Part shown: positions 1 through 9,525 of the stretch, in pieces
Numbering within the stretch: the stretch's first letter is position 1
Layout of the letters: every line of letters begins with the position of its first letter
DNA from: an uncultured Dehalococcoidia bacterium
Lineage (GTDB): Bacteria; Chloroflexota; Dehalococcoidia; Lucifugimonadales; UBA3495
DNA: 64,000 nucleotides
Direction of reading: 5' to 3'
Assembly: GCA_951813535.1 (NCBI GenBank)
Contig: OX638345.1
Coordinates: 2,477,158-2,541,157, forward strand
Made by a program: the position numbers and the translations under genes
Notes under the pieces: model-generated
Told to the model about the DNA's origin: nothing
Database searches by the model: none
Seen by the model: the letters and a program-made list of their open reading frames with translations, nothing else

Positions 1-1000
1 CAGCGGGCACGCCGGCCAATCGCTCCACCAGATGACGGCCTACTTGAGCCGCGTTCAGGCTCGTCCCGCACCCGATGAGAACTACCCGCCTCACCTCGGC
101 GAGCTCCCGGTCCGTGATGGCGAGGTCCGGCAGGGTGACCAAGCCCCGGGCAAAGTCCACACGATCCCGGAGAGCGGCGGTTACGGCCTGGGGTTGCTCC
201 ATTATTTCCTTGAGCATGAAATGGCGAAATCCGCCCCGCTCCACGAGCACGTCATCCAGGTTCACGCGGAGCATCGGTTTTTCGATGCGTCGGCCATCGC
301 GATCCAGAAAAGCGATGCCTTGCCGCGTAACTACCGCGACCTCACCGTCCTCCAAAAACCCGACCGGTAGGTGACCACTCCGGCCCACGATGGGCAGCAG
401 GGCCGGCAAATCGCTGGATACGATTCCTTGCCCATCATGGTGCGCGACGGCGACGCCGCCGGCGTTCCCGAGTTTCAGGGCGCACAAACTATCGTTGTCG
501 CCATCGTGAACCGCCACGATTGCCTGGGGACCCTGCACCTGTCCGCCCATCGCCAGCATCGCCGCTGGCAAACCGAGGCCGTCGCTCATGGCGTCTTCGA
601 TCAGGTGCGAGATAACCTCGGTATCCGTTTCCGATTTGAAACGGTGACCCTTTCGCCGCAGATCGGCCCTGAGTTCCACGTGATTTTCGACGATACCGTT
701 GTGAGCGATCGCGATTTGCCCGGTGCAATCGGTGTGCGGATGCGCATTCGCTTCCGATGGACGGCCGTGGGTGGCCCACCGGGTGTGGCCAAGGCCGGCC
801 GAACCGTGCGGCGCCGGGCAATTCGCATCGTGGAGTAACCCCAGGACGCGGCCCACGGTCTTGCGCAACTGCAACCCCGACTCCGGACCCAGCACCGCCA
901 CGCCAGCGCTATCGTATCCCCGATACTCCAGTCGCCGCAGGCCCTCGACCACGATGGGCCACGCGGGGCGATCACCGACATATCCGACGATGCCGCACAT
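1..1000 (-). CDS. glmS: Glutamine-fructose-6-phosphate aminotransferase, N-terminal part (cut by window edge)
   Basis: Makes glucosamine-6-phosphate from fructose-6-phosphate and glutamine, the entry step to UDP-GlcNAc and peptidoglycan, in the cytoplasm. The frame is open from the ATG at 1000 to the window edge, so 333 residues are visible and no stop is seen. It begins MCGIVGYVGDRPA; Cys2 is the N-terminal nucleophile of the class II glutaminase domain. Further family motifs are YRGYDSAGVAV, TRWATHGRPS and AHNGIVENH, and the SIS isomerase domain starts at the end (LIGCGTSLNA). It lies 18 bp downstream of glmR in the same direction, so the two are probably co-transcribed. Identity is very firm; the C-terminal isomerase half lies outside the window. 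Confidence 0.96.
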   Translation of the reverse strand, partial: MCGIVGYVGDRPAWPIVVEGLRRLEYRGYDSAGVAVLGPESGLQLRKTVGRVLGLLHDANCPAPHGSAGLGHTRWATHGRPSEANAHPHTDCTGQIAIAHNGIVENHVELRADLRRKGHRFKSETDTEVISHLIEDAMSDGLGLPAAMLAMGGQVQGPQAIVAVHDGDNDSLCALKLGNAGGVAVAHHDGQGIVSSDLPALLPIVGRSGHLPVGFLEDGEVAVVTRQGIAFLDRDGRRIEKPMLRVNLDDVLVERGGFRHFMLKEIMEQPQAVTAALRDRVDFARGLVTLPDLAITDRELAEVRRVVLIGCGTSLNAAQVGRHLVERLAGVPA

Positions 1001-1018
1001 ATCTACGATCGCCGTATA

Positions 1019-2113
1019 TCAGTCGCCGTCGGCGTTCGCGCTGCCGACGGTCATGGTTTCTTCGGGTACCAGCGCATCGCCAAAGTCGTCGCAATCGAAT
1101 ACCAACCGCGCCCTCACGGCCTCCCGGCGTTGCAAGTGCGCGGAGTTCACCAGGTCCATGATTGCATCCGCCAGGGCGGTCGGGTTGTGCCGGATAAATA
1201 CTCCTGGCGCCAGCAACGGTCTTTCGACTATTCGCCCTACCATTGTCAACGACGCCGAGTCATCCACCGCTACCGCATGCTGGCCCTCCGCCGCGTAGCG
1301 TTCTACCAACCGCGGAGGAACGGGCGTATTGTTGACGAGCAGGAAATCCAGGGGCTGGGTGGTGCCCAAATATTCCATGAGCAGAGCCAGAAAATCGGAG
1401 GCACCGAATCCCGCGCTTTCGTTGGGTTTGGTCATCAGATTGCAAACATGAACCTTGATCGCGTCCGAATCGTTGATCGCCTGCGCCACGTCCTCGACCA
1501 ATAGATTCGGCAACACGCTGGTATAGATGTCGCCCGGGCCCATTATGATGGCGTCGGCTTCCGCGATCGCGTCCAGGACCGGCGGGTACACGTAGGCTTT
1601 CGGGTCGAGATAGATGTAATCAATGGGAACGTCGAGCTTGTCGTTTCTCAGGTCGATGGCCGATTCGCCGATCAACTCCGAGCCGTCAACCAGCCGGGCG
1701 CGCAAGGTTGACCGGGTAAGAGTGACGGGCAACACCGTGCCCCGAATTCCGAGGATGCGGGCGGCTTCATCGATAGCGGTGATCGTATCACCAGTGACCT
1801 CGGTGAGAGCGGCCAGCAGCAGATTGCCGAAACTGTGGCCGTTCAACCCGTCCCCGGTGGAGAACCGGTAATCGAATAAACGCCGCATCAAATTGGATTC
1901 GGCGGAATCGGAAGCCAGGGCCATCAAACAGCGTCGCAGGTCTCCTGGAGGCAGATGACCCATCTCTTCGCGCAGGCGGCCACTGCTGCCACCGCTGTCG
2001 GTCATCGCCACTATCGCCGTGACGTCGCATTCACGGGATCGCAAGCCGGTCAGGGTGGTGTGGTTGCCAGTACCGCCGCCGACCACGACGATCTTTTTGT
2101 TGTTCATCGGCAT
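1019..2113 (-). CDS. glmR: GlmR/YvcK family UDP-sugar-binding regulator (gluconeogenesis factor)
   Basis: 364 residues with the YvcK/CofD-type Rossmann fold. VVVGGGTGNHT is near the N-terminus, followed by TDSGGSSGRLREEMG and LPPGDLRRCL, which are hallmark blocks of the YvcK branch rather than of the F420 enzyme CofD (a true cofD is at 57-58 kb). In Bacillus, YvcK/GlmR binds UDP-GlcNAc and stimulates GlmS, supporting growth on gluconeogenic carbon. Here the gene sits directly upstream of glmS with an 18-bp gap, which fits that role. ATG codons at 2113 and 2107 are both possible starts; neither has a strong Shine-Dalgarno sequence. Confidence 0.9.
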   Translation of the reverse strand: MPMNNKKIVVVGGGTGNHTTLTGLRSRECDVTAIVAMTDSGGSSGRLREEMGHLPPGDLRRCLMALASDSAESNLMRRLFDYRFSTGDGLNGHSFGNLLLAALTEVTGDTITAIDEAARILGIRGTVLPVTLTRSTLRARLVDGSELIGESAIDLRNDKLDVPIDYIYLDPKAYVYPPVLDAIAEADAIIMGPGDIYTSVLPNLLVEDVAQAINDSDAIKVHVCNLMTKPNESAGFGASDFLALLMEYLGTTQPLDFLLVNNTPVPPRLVERYAAEGQHAVAVDDSASLTMVGRIVERPLLAPGVFIRHNPTALADAIMDLVNSAHLQRREAVRARLVFDCDDFGDALVPEETMTVGSANADGD

Positions 2114-2216
2114 ATGGCCGGAACCCGCCGAGTATTTACAGGCATTTGAACCTTATCGCCGAGTATGGGCCCGTAGCAGTATATGGACGGTCGGTTGGCG
2201 CAGTCAACCGCAGCGG

Positions 2217-3242
2217 TCAGTCCTTCACTCCGTACCGGCTTTCGAAATATGGAATAACGGTGTCGCCCATCTGTTCCACCACCCGCATTGCCATCCGGGC
2301 ATCCATCCCCGGGTACCAGATGCGGAACATGAAGTGATTGGCTCCCACACGGTGGTGGTGGTCTTCGATTTGTTGGATAACCTCTTCGCCGCTTCCCAGT
2401 ATGAACCGGTCGCGGGCCAATTCTTCAAACGGGATCCTGAAATCCTCATCGCCGGGCAGGGCTTTGTCCTGGCCCCAATCGGCGTAAGCCTGGTACTTGG
2501 CTTCCATGTAGGGTTGGGCGTTCCGGACCGCCTCTTCGTGGGTGGGCGCGATGTGCATCTCCTTGATTATGGGCATTTCGGGCGGCATCTCCTGTCCGCC
2601 GGCCTCCAGGCCCTCCTTGTAGATCGCTGTTTGCCTCTCCAGCGTCTCCAGGGTGGCGTGCGGGTTGACGAACCAGGGCAGGCCAAGCTCGCCGGCCCTT
2701 CGGACCACGGTGTCAAAGTTGGCGGCAACCCATATCGGCGGGTGCGGCTGTTGCACGGGTCTGATCGCGCAGGTCGCGTTGTCCAGGTTGAAGTGTTTGC
2801 CGTGGAATGTGACCTCGTCCTCGGTCCACAATCTGCGGACGAGCTCCAGGCTCTCCAGAAAACGTCCGACCCGGTGTCGGCGTTCCACGTTGAACGCCTG
2901 ATACTCAATGTCCCGGTACCCGAGACCGACGCCCAGCACGATCCGACCTTCACTGATCACATCCAGGGTTGCGACGGTTTCCGCCACGTCGGCGGGGGAA
3001 TACAGGGGCAACAGCAATATGGACAGCACCAGCTGCATGTCGCCCGAATCGGCAGCCAGCCTGGCCAACAGCGGAATGCTCTGCAGGTTCTGGTAAGGAG
3101 GCGAGAGGAAATGCTGGCCGCAGGCTATCGAACCGAACCCGGCGTCCCGGGCCAGTCGAGTCAACTCGACCGTTTCCCGGAACCTCTGCGTGGCAGAGTC
3201 TGTTGACGGGTGCTGGGGCATCGCCATAATGCCGAACTTCAT
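2217..3242 (-). CDS. LLM-class flavin/F420-dependent oxidoreductase (luciferase-like)
   Basis: 341 residues of the bacterial luciferase-like monooxygenase superfamily, a TIM-barrel enzyme using FMNH2 or F420H2. MKFGIMAMPQHPS is the first strand. The block SEGRIVLGVGLGYRD is the family signature, and IRPVQQPHPPIWVAAN follows in the second half. The start is set by GGAG seven to eight bases before the ATG at 3242; an upstream GTG at 3251 overlaps that ribosome-binding site and is less likely. Substrate cannot be read from sequence. It is one of four LLM genes in the window, and the F420 operon at 55-61 kb suggests a source of cofactor. Confidence 0.88.
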   Translation of the reverse strand: MKFGIMAMPQHPSTDSATQRFRETVELTRLARDAGFGSIACGQHFLSPPYQNLQSIPLLARLAADSGDMQLVLSILLLPLYSPADVAETVATLDVISEGRIVLGVGLGYRDIEYQAFNVERRHRVGRFLESLELVRRLWTEDEVTFHGKHFNLDNATCAIRPVQQPHPPIWVAANFDTVVRRAGELGLPWFVNPHATLETLERQTAIYKEGLEAGGQEMPPEMPIIKEMHIAPTHEEAVRNAQPYMEAKYQAYADWGQDKALPGDEDFRIPFEELARDRFILGSGEEVIQQIEDHHHRVGANHFMFRIWYPGMDARMAMRVVEQMGDTVIPYFESRYGVKD

Positions 3243-3695
3243 AGAAATCACTCCAATGGGACCTGGGTTCGTCGGTTTGATATCGCTAATAAATCCGCTA
3301 CTTGGCCAACTGTGTCCAAGCTATCACGCTTGCCTACGAGCAGCCGCAAGGTCGTACGGGCGTTCATGGGATTTCAAATTCGTGGCGCGGGAGCCTTGAG
3401 CCGACCGTCCCGCCCTGTCAGTCCGAATAGGAGAAACGGAGGGGGTATACCAACCCGGTCTGATTGGCTCGGCTGGTAAGTTGCGCTACCGCCTGCTTGC
3501 GATGCCGGGCGCGGCCGTCAGAGATTATATCTTTGGGTACAGATCACGGCAAACGGAGCGATTTACTGATGCCCCGCGTGGCGGGCAATTGTCGCCGCAC
3601 ATCTGCCAACCCGCGGCCCGGGAACCGCCGGGCGGCATGGCGTATCATGCTGGCGATTGAACATACTTGCCGCCAATAGACCCAGGAGGACCCAG
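3243..3695. other. Divergent intergenic region without a supported gene
   Basis: About 450 bases between the divergently transcribed LLM gene and the hydantoinase gene. Only short overlapping frames without codon bias are present. It must hold the promoters for both flanking genes, but I see no convincing sigma-70 hexamer pair. The strong ribosome-binding site AGGAGG at 3684-3689 belongs to the hydantoinase gene. Confidence 0.6.
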
Positions 3696-6600
3696 GTGTA
3701 CAAAATTGGGATAGACGTCGGAGGCACTTTCACCGACTTCATCGTAGCGGGCGAAACAGGACAGCCGCGTTTTTTCAAAACGCAGTCCACACCCGACGAT
3801 CCTTCGATAGGAGTCATGGTCGGATTGCAGGAAGCCGCTGCCGGGTTCGGAATGTCCCTGGAGCAATTGCTGGGCGACACTGACCTGGTCATACATGGGT
3901 CGACGGTCGCCACCAACACGCTGGTCGAACGAAAAGGGGCCCGAGTAGGGCTCGTTACCACTGACGGCTTCCGGGACCTTTTGGAAATGCGGGAGGGACT
4001 GAAGGAGGACCGGTACAACCTGCGGATGACGCCCGCGGAGCCGCTGGCGGCCCGCTATCTGCGAGTGGGTATCCCGGAACGTGTTCGGGCCAACGGTATG
4101 GTTGAACGACCCTTGGACGAAACCGCGCTGCTCGAACAACTCGACTACCTGGTCAGGGAGGGAGCCGAGACCCTGGCGGTCTGTTTCCTGTTCTCGTACC
4201 TCAACCCGACCCATGAACGACGGGTCGCGGAGCACATCCATCGCCGTTTCCCCGACCTGTACACCTCGCTCTCCTCCGAGGTGATTCCCCAGATCAAGGA
4301 GTTCGACCGCTTGAGCACCACCGTCATCAACTCGTACGTGGGTCCGGTGTTCAGCCGCTACCTCTCGCGCCTGGCGGAGCGGTTCGAAGCCTACCCTCAT
4401 CTCAAAGACGTGCTGATTATGCAATCCAACGGCGGGGTGGCAACAATCGACGACTCTCGCCGCATGGCGGTGCGGGCGATCCTTTCCGGTCCCGCTGGAG
4501 GAGTCAGCGCCGCAGCATACCTGGGACAGTTGCTGGAGGAACCGAAGGTCATCGCCTTCGATATGGGAGGCACCAGCACGGACATTTCGCTGATCGAGGA
4601 CGGGGTTCCTCACATCACCAACGAAAAGTTCGAGGCCGGGTGGAAGATTGCCGCCCCGATGATCGACATCCACACCCTGGGCGCCGGCGGCGGCAGCGTC
4701 GCCAGGGTGGATGAAGGAGGTATTCTGCACGTCGGCCCGGACAGCGCCGGGGCTGATCCCGGCCCGGCCTGCTATGGCAAGGGTGGCGTCGATCCCACCG
4801 TCACCGATGCCAGCCTGGTGCTGGGCTACCTGGACGCGGCCAATTTCCTGGGGGGACGGGCCAGTCTGGACCCGGCCGCAGCCGAGCAGACCCTGGCTGA
4901 CAGCGTGGGGGCGCCGCTTGGTCTTTCCAATGTCGAAGCGGCGTTCGGAGTGTACAAGGTCGTCTGCACCACAATCGCCGAAGGAATAAGGCTGATGTCG
5001 GTGCAGCGGGGTGTCGATCCGCGCGACTTCACCATAATGGGATTTGGAGGCGCATCGGGTCTCCATGCATCCGAGGTGGCCCGGCAGTTGCAGGTGGGCA
5101 AAGTGTACATACCCGCTTCGGCCCCCGTGCTGTCCGCCTACGGGATGCTGAACACCGACATCAAGTACGACTACTTCCGCTCCTATCCGGTCAGCCTGGA
5201 CCGGTTGGATCTGAACGAACTCCAAACCATCCTGGGCGAACTGGGAACGCAGGGGCGAGAAAAGCTTCTGGAACAGGGCGTGGCCCCTCACGCGGTGGAG
5301 ATCCAGTATTCGGCCGACATGCGATACCTGGACCAAATCTACGAAGTGACGGTGCCGCTACCCGAGCCGACCTTACCCATCACGGAATTCGTCGGTCTCC
5401 TGACCGCCAATTTCCATCAGCGGTACCAGGAGCTCTTTTCCTACAGCCAGCAGGACCAGGAGGTGCGTCTGGTTACCCTGCGCGTGACGGCCATCGGCAA
5501 GCTGCCCCGGGTAGCCCAGGTGGACCAACCGGCGGACGGCGACACGTCGGCGCCAGCCGGTTCCCGCCGCGTCTACATGGGCGAATGGCTGGACGCCCCA
5601 ACCTACGCTGCCGAACAACTGCCAGCGGGCTCCGGGATACCCGGCCCGGCGATCCTGGAATCGGAATTCACCACGATCCTGGTGTCTCCAGGCGATCGCG
5701 CCACGGTGGACGCCATGGGAGGCGTAGAGCTGAAGGTCAACCTGGAAGCCGACGGGCTCGGCGCGGACGGTGAAGCCGATCCCGGAGAGGCCGATCCCAT
5801 CACCCTGGCCGTGGTCGAACATCGCCTGGAATCCATCGCCCAGGAGATGACCGAGGCGATGCTGCGCACGGCCATGTCCCAAATCCTCAACTCCAGCCGG
5901 GATTTTTCGACTGCCATACTGGACGGTGATTGTCAGCTGGTGGCCCAGGGTGAAGGCATCCCGGTGCACATCAGCGCGCTCCCCGTGGCTGGAGCCGCCG
6001 TTCGAGACTACTTCGGAGAGGACATACACGATGGAGACCTGTTCATCCTGAATGACCCGTATTTTGGCGGCAGTCACCTGCCTGACATCACCATCATCCG
6101 GCCTGTCTTCCACGAAGGTCGTCTCCTGTTTTACGGGGTCAACCGAGCGCATCACAGCGATGTTGGCGGGGGCACTCACGGTGGCTACAACCCCGGCGCC
6201 AACGAGATTTTCCAGGAGGGCCTCCGCATACCTCCGTTGCGCCTTTATGACCGGGGAGTGCCCCGCGCCGACTTGCTCCAAATGATGTCGGCCAATGTGC
6301 GCCAATCGGAAAACTTCCTGGGCGACCTTAACGCCCAGATCGGCTCGGTGATGCTGGCTGCGCAAAGAATCGAATCGCTGCTGGCCGACTACGGCGCGGA
6401 TCGGTTGATGGCCGTCGTAGCCCAGATTCTGGCCGCCACCGAGCGGCAGGTGCGCCAGTTCATCTCCGGATGGCCCGACGGGGTGTACCACGGTGAATCG
6501 TTCGTGGACGACGACGGCTTCGACAGCAAGTTGGTGCCGATCCGCGCCAAAGTCACCATCGCCGGCGACTCGATGACCATCGACCTCAGCGAGTCCAGTC

Positions 6601-7424
6601 CCCAAGTCGAGGGGTTCATCAACAGCGCCTACGCCAACACCCGGTCACTGGCCCACGCCGCGATCATGTATCTGGCGCCGATGGACGTGGCCCGTAACGA
6701 GGGCTCCATGCGGCCCGTCCAAATCGTCGCCCCGCGTGGGCTGGTCGTCAACGCCAACCCGCCGGCGCCGGTGTGCATGAGCACCAACCACTGCGCCGAA
6801 GAGGTCGTGGAGGCGGTGTTCAAGGCGTTGGCTCCCGCCATTCCCGGCGCGGTCTCTGCCGGGTTCTCCCGGCGGCTGCGGTACGCCATCACCGGGTTCG
6901 ACCCCAGGACCGGTCGGCAGTTCATTTGGCACTTCTTCCTCGCTCGGGGCGGCGGCGGCGCGTCCGAGGGATTCGACGGCTGGTCCAACGTGGGCGAGAT
7001 CAACGTGGCCGGAGGCATACGGTCGCCCAGCATCGAGGTGACGGAAGAGCGGTTCCCCTTCTTCATCGAACGCCACGAGTTGCGCCCCGATTCCGGCGGA
7101 GTCGGAACGTGGCGCGGGGGCCTCGGTGCGGTGTGTGACCTGGTCTACGAAGGCCAGGGCCCCGCCCTGCTCAACACCGCCGGCGACGGCGTGGTCGTGC
7201 CGCCCTTCGGCCTGTTCGGCGCGGCGGACGGCCTGCCCCACCACTACAAGATCACATCCAACGGAACCGAGCGTGTCCTCGGTTCAAAGGAGGTGGGCGT
7301 CGTCGTCAACCCCGGCGACCATATCATCTGCCTCTCCTCCGGCGGCGGTGGCTACGGGTTGCCGGAAGAGCGGGACCGTGATGCGAAGAGGTGGGACTTG
7401 CAGAATGGGTACGTGACGGGATGA
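3696..7424 (+). CDS. Fused hydantoinase A/B (5-oxoprolinase / N-methylhydantoinase type), HyuA-HyuB
   Basis: 1242 residues, the architecture of ATP-dependent 5-oxoprolinase, joining two subunits that many bacteria keep separate. Residues 1 to about 680 are the HyuA half, an actin/ASKHA ATPase fold with GIDVGGTFTDFIV near the N-terminus, FDMGGTSTDISLI and HTLGAGGGSVA. After an acidic Gly/Asp/Pro linker, the HyuB half runs from about residue 700 to the end, with QILNSSRDFSTAILD, NDPYFGGSHLPDI and GGGGGYG-like C-terminal glycines. The start is the GTG at 3696, six bases after AGGAGG. The family opens lactam or hydantoin rings using ATP; the exact substrate (5-oxoproline, a hydantoin or another cyclic amide) cannot be decided. 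Confidence 0.92.
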   Translation: MYKIGIDVGGTFTDFIVAGETGQPRFFKTQSTPDDPSIGVMVGLQEAAAGFGMSLEQLLGDTDLVIHGSTVATNTLVERKGARVGLVTTDGFRDLLEMREGLKEDRYNLRMTPAEPLAARYLRVGIPERVRANGMVERPLDETALLEQLDYLVREGAETLAVCFLFSYLNPTHERRVAEHIHRRFPDLYTSLSSEVIPQIKEFDRLSTTVINSYVGPVFSRYLSRLAERFEAYPHLKDVLIMQSNGGVATIDDSRRMAVRAILSGPAGGVSAAAYLGQLLEEPKVIAFDMGGTSTDISLIEDGVPHITNEKFEAGWKIAAPMIDIHTLGAGGGSVARVDEGGILHVGPDSAGADPGPACYGKGGVDPTVTDASLVLGYLDAANFLGGRASLDPAAAEQTLADSVGAPLGLSNVEAAFGVYKVVCTTIAEGIRLMSVQRGVDPRDFTIMGFGGASGLHASEVARQLQVGKVYIPASAPVLSAYGMLNTDIKYDYFRSYPVSLDRLDLNELQTILGELGTQGREKLLEQGVAPHAVEIQYSADMRYLDQIYEVTVPLPEPTLPITEFVGLLTANFHQRYQELFSYSQQDQEVRLVTLRVTAIGKLPRVAQVDQPADGDTSAPAGSRRVYMGEWLDAPTYAAEQLPAGSGIPGPAILESEFTTILVSPGDRATVDAMGGVELKVNLEADGLGADGEADPGEADPITLAVVEHRLESIAQEMTEAMLRTAMSQILNSSRDFSTAILDGDCQLVAQGEGIPVHISALPVAGAAVRDYFGEDIHDGDLFILNDPYFGGSHLPDITIIRPVFHEGRLLFYGVNRAHHSDVGGGTHGGYNPGANEIFQEGLRIPPLRLYDRGVPRADLLQMMSANVRQSENFLGDLNAQIGSVMLAAQRIESLLADYGADRLMAVVAQILAATERQVRQFISGWPDGVYHGESFVDDDGFDSKLVPIRAKVTIAGDSMTIDLSESSPQVEGFINSAYANTRSLAHAAIMYLAPMDVARNEGSMRPVQIVAPRGLVVNANPPAPVCMSTNHCAEEVVEAVFKALAPAIPGAVSAGFSRRLRYAITGFDPRTGRQFIWHFFLARGGGGASEGFDGWSNVGEINVAGGIRSPSIEVTEERFPFFIERHELRPDSGGVGTWRGGLGAVCDLVYEGQGPALLNTAGDGVVVPPFGLFGAADGLPHHYKITSNGTERVLGSKEVGVVVNPGDHIICLSSGGGGYGLPEERDRDAKRWDLQNGYVTG

Positions 7425-7698
7425 GCAATCACGGCTCGTGGGTTGAGAGCGACTATCGACAGCGAAACAGATTGGGACTTTGCCATTGGTCCGATACCGC
7501 ATTTGCGCAGTGGTGATGGCAGATTTATGCGCAACTGCGCCAAATCCCCGCTGATCCACTCTCCGGGCCATGCGTGTGGAAGTCGCGTGGGTCCGGTGTC
7601 GGGTGCGAAAAATGGCGGAGTTTGCGCCAAACTTCGCAGACGCACAACCAAACACGCACGCGGAGAAATTTGCCAATATTCCACAAGGGTAGGAGTCC

Positions 7699-8589
7699 AT
7701 GCGACGTTTTTGCGCAAAAGTTGTAGCAGGGTTTGCGTTGATCGCCCTGCTGTCTTTCGGTTGCGCCGGAGAATCTGCGCCGGTGAACGGCCAAGAGACC
7801 ATTGCGTCGCTGACGCCAACCCTAACCCATTCCCCAACGCCAACCGATGAAGCGACACCTACCTCGCCGACCCCGACACCCACGCCGGCGCCAACCGAGA
7901 TTCCCACCGTAACTGCGCAACCTGCGCTTGCTTCAGCGCCTACCGCGATACCGACTCCCACACCGACACCGACTCCCGCACCCATTCCGACGCTCGCTCC
8001 TACGGCGACCGCGGTTCCCACGGTGACTCCCCTGCCGACCTTGACGCCAACGCCTGAGCCCTGGTCGAGCTATAACCACAATATCGACCGGAATAATCCA
8101 GGCCACTGCTCTATCAAGCCGAATTTCCGGGTCGACGTTCCAGCCTCGTGGACTACGAAGCGGTCCTCCTGTGACGACGCCGAGTTTGTATCCCCTGACG
8201 GCAAGGCGCGATTGCAGGTGAGCATCAAGCCTGCGCGTTACTACGCGGACAGCGTCGAAACCCTGTTCCTGGCGCTTGCCCGCTCCTGGCGGGAACCGTC
8301 CGAATACCAGGAGGGGGAGGTGGTTGTCACGGCGGTTCCCCAATCCGTGGAAGTGGTCGAACAATACGGCAACAAGGCGCTCTACCAAACCCGATTGGAC
8401 ACGTCCGATGACCCGGAAAAGCACTGCAACACTGCCGTCCAGCGCCTCTTGGTCCCCACTGAGTTAGAACAGCGCCTTCCCCCGCCGGCGATCACAGTGA
8501 CACTTACGCGCTGCGTCGACAGCGCCGAGCACGAAGACGTCCTCGATCGGATGCTGGGTTCGTTCCAGGCGTTCCAGACACAGCAGTGA
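7699..8589 (+). CDS. Putative lipoprotein with Thr/Pro-repeat linker
   Basis: 296 residues. The N-terminus MRRFCAKVVAGFALIALLSF is a lipoprotein-type signal peptide leading to GC at residues 21-22, a slightly irregular lipobox. Residues about 35-115 are a low-complexity Thr/Pro/Ala linker built from TPTPTP units. The C-terminal 170 residues form a compact domain with four cysteines (GHCS, SSCDD, KHCN, TRCVD) whose family I do not recognise; the opening FRVDVPASW is typical of secreted beta-rich domains. GTAGGAG just before the ATG supports the start. It is likely anchored to the outer face of the membrane with the domain held away by the linker. Confidence 0.8.
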   Translation: MRRFCAKVVAGFALIALLSFGCAGESAPVNGQETIASLTPTLTHSPTPTDEATPTSPTPTPTPAPTEIPTVTAQPALASAPTAIPTPTPTPTPAPIPTLAPTATAVPTVTPLPTLTPTPEPWSSYNHNIDRNNPGHCSIKPNFRVDVPASWTTKRSSCDDAEFVSPDGKARLQVSIKPARYYADSVETLFLALARSWREPSEYQEGEVVVTAVPQSVEVVEQYGNKALYQTRLDTSDDPEKHCNTAVQRLLVPTELEQRLPPPAITVTLTRCVDSAEHEDVLDRMLGSFQAFQTQQ

Positions 8590-8711
8590 CGCCTCGCACT
8601 GCAACGACTCATCCTGCGACTCGCATTCCAACCGGACTTCCCAAGCCAACTCACCAGCGTCGCCCGGAGCGTATCGGCAACGTGCAGACCGGAAGGGAAT
8701 CGCCTCCGAGG

Positions 8712-9494
8712 CTACCCCTCTGCCACCACATAGTTCCGCAGCGTGCCGATCCCGCTGATCTCCACTTCGATGGTGTCGCCGGGGAACATGTCGCCGTCGG
8801 CGCCCTCGGTGCCCATCCAGAGGACGTCGCCGGGGTATAGGGTCGCATACTTGCTGAGCTCGTGGATCCAAGTGGCGGTGTCCCAGATCTGGTCGGCGGA
8901 TGAGAAGTCCTCCCACACCTCACCGTTGTGGCGGACGATGATGCGAAAACCCTTGGGGTCCGAATCGGTGACGATCCACGGCCCCATGGGCTTCCAGGTA
9001 TCGCAATTCTTGCCCCGGAACATGGTGCGGTCGGCCTGCTGCCACGGACGCTGGCTGATGTCATTGCCGATGGTGTAACCGAACACGTAGTCCAGGGCAT
9101 CGCTCACCGGCACATTGCGGGCTTTCTTGCCGATGACCACGGCCAGTTGACCCTCCGGCTGAACGGCGCCGGAGGAGTCGCTGGGAACGACGATGTTTTC
9201 CTCTGTCCCAATGATGGCATGGACCGACCGGTAGTTGGGCGACGGCCGGTCGGGATACACGGGCGGCGCGCCCCGCCGCGCCGCCATACCCTCGACGTGG
9301 CCGCGGTAGTTGGGCCCGGCGGCGTACAGCATCGGCGGCCGAATGGGCGCCAGCAACTTCACGGTGTCCAGCGCGTGGGAATGGTTGGTCAGCGCATAGT
9401 CGTCCAGCGGGTTGCCCCACACCTCGGTCACGCGGCCGTCATCCACGATGCCGAAAGACGCCTTGCCGTCCAGTTCAAAGCGACACCAAATCAT
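8712..9494 (-). CDS. Fumarylacetoacetate hydrolase (FAH) family protein
   Basis: 260 residues. The family cleaves or decarboxylates 2,4-dioxo acids and related catabolic intermediates using a divalent metal. Motifs seen are YAAGPNYRGHVEG, AVQPEGQLAVVIGKK and YVFGYTIGNDISQR. The metal-ligand pair is normally ExE; here it reads E-G-Q, so one carboxylate ligand appears replaced. The start is the ATG at 9494 (MIWCRFELDG), with GGAG upstream; longer frames into the spacer lack family similarity. It lies 31 bp downstream of a D-2-hydroxyacid dehydrogenase on the same strand, so the two probably form a small catabolic operon. Confidence 0.9.
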   Translation of the reverse strand: MIWCRFELDGKASFGIVDDGRVTEVWGNPLDDYALTNHSHALDTVKLLAPIRPPMLYAAGPNYRGHVEGMAARRGAPPVYPDRPSPNYRSVHAIIGTEENIVVPSDSSGAVQPEGQLAVVIGKKARNVPVSDALDYVFGYTIGNDISQRPWQQADRTMFRGKNCDTWKPMGPWIVTDSDPKGFRIIVRHNGEVWEDFSSADQIWDTATWIHELSKYATLYPGDVLWMGTEGADGDMFPGDTIEVEISGIGTLRNYVVAEG

Positions 9495-9525
9495 GATGGA
9501 CTCTCCTTCAAGGCATGTGCCAACG

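Noticed and set aside
3645-5336. 563-codon open frame on the minus strand
   Set aside because: Fully antisense to the intact HyuA half, with no recognisable motifs. It is a by-product of high GC at third codon positions.
7284-8021. Minus-strand frame encoding a Gly/Val repeat protein
   Set aside because: It is the reverse complement of the Thr/Pro codon repeats of the plus-strand lipoprotein.
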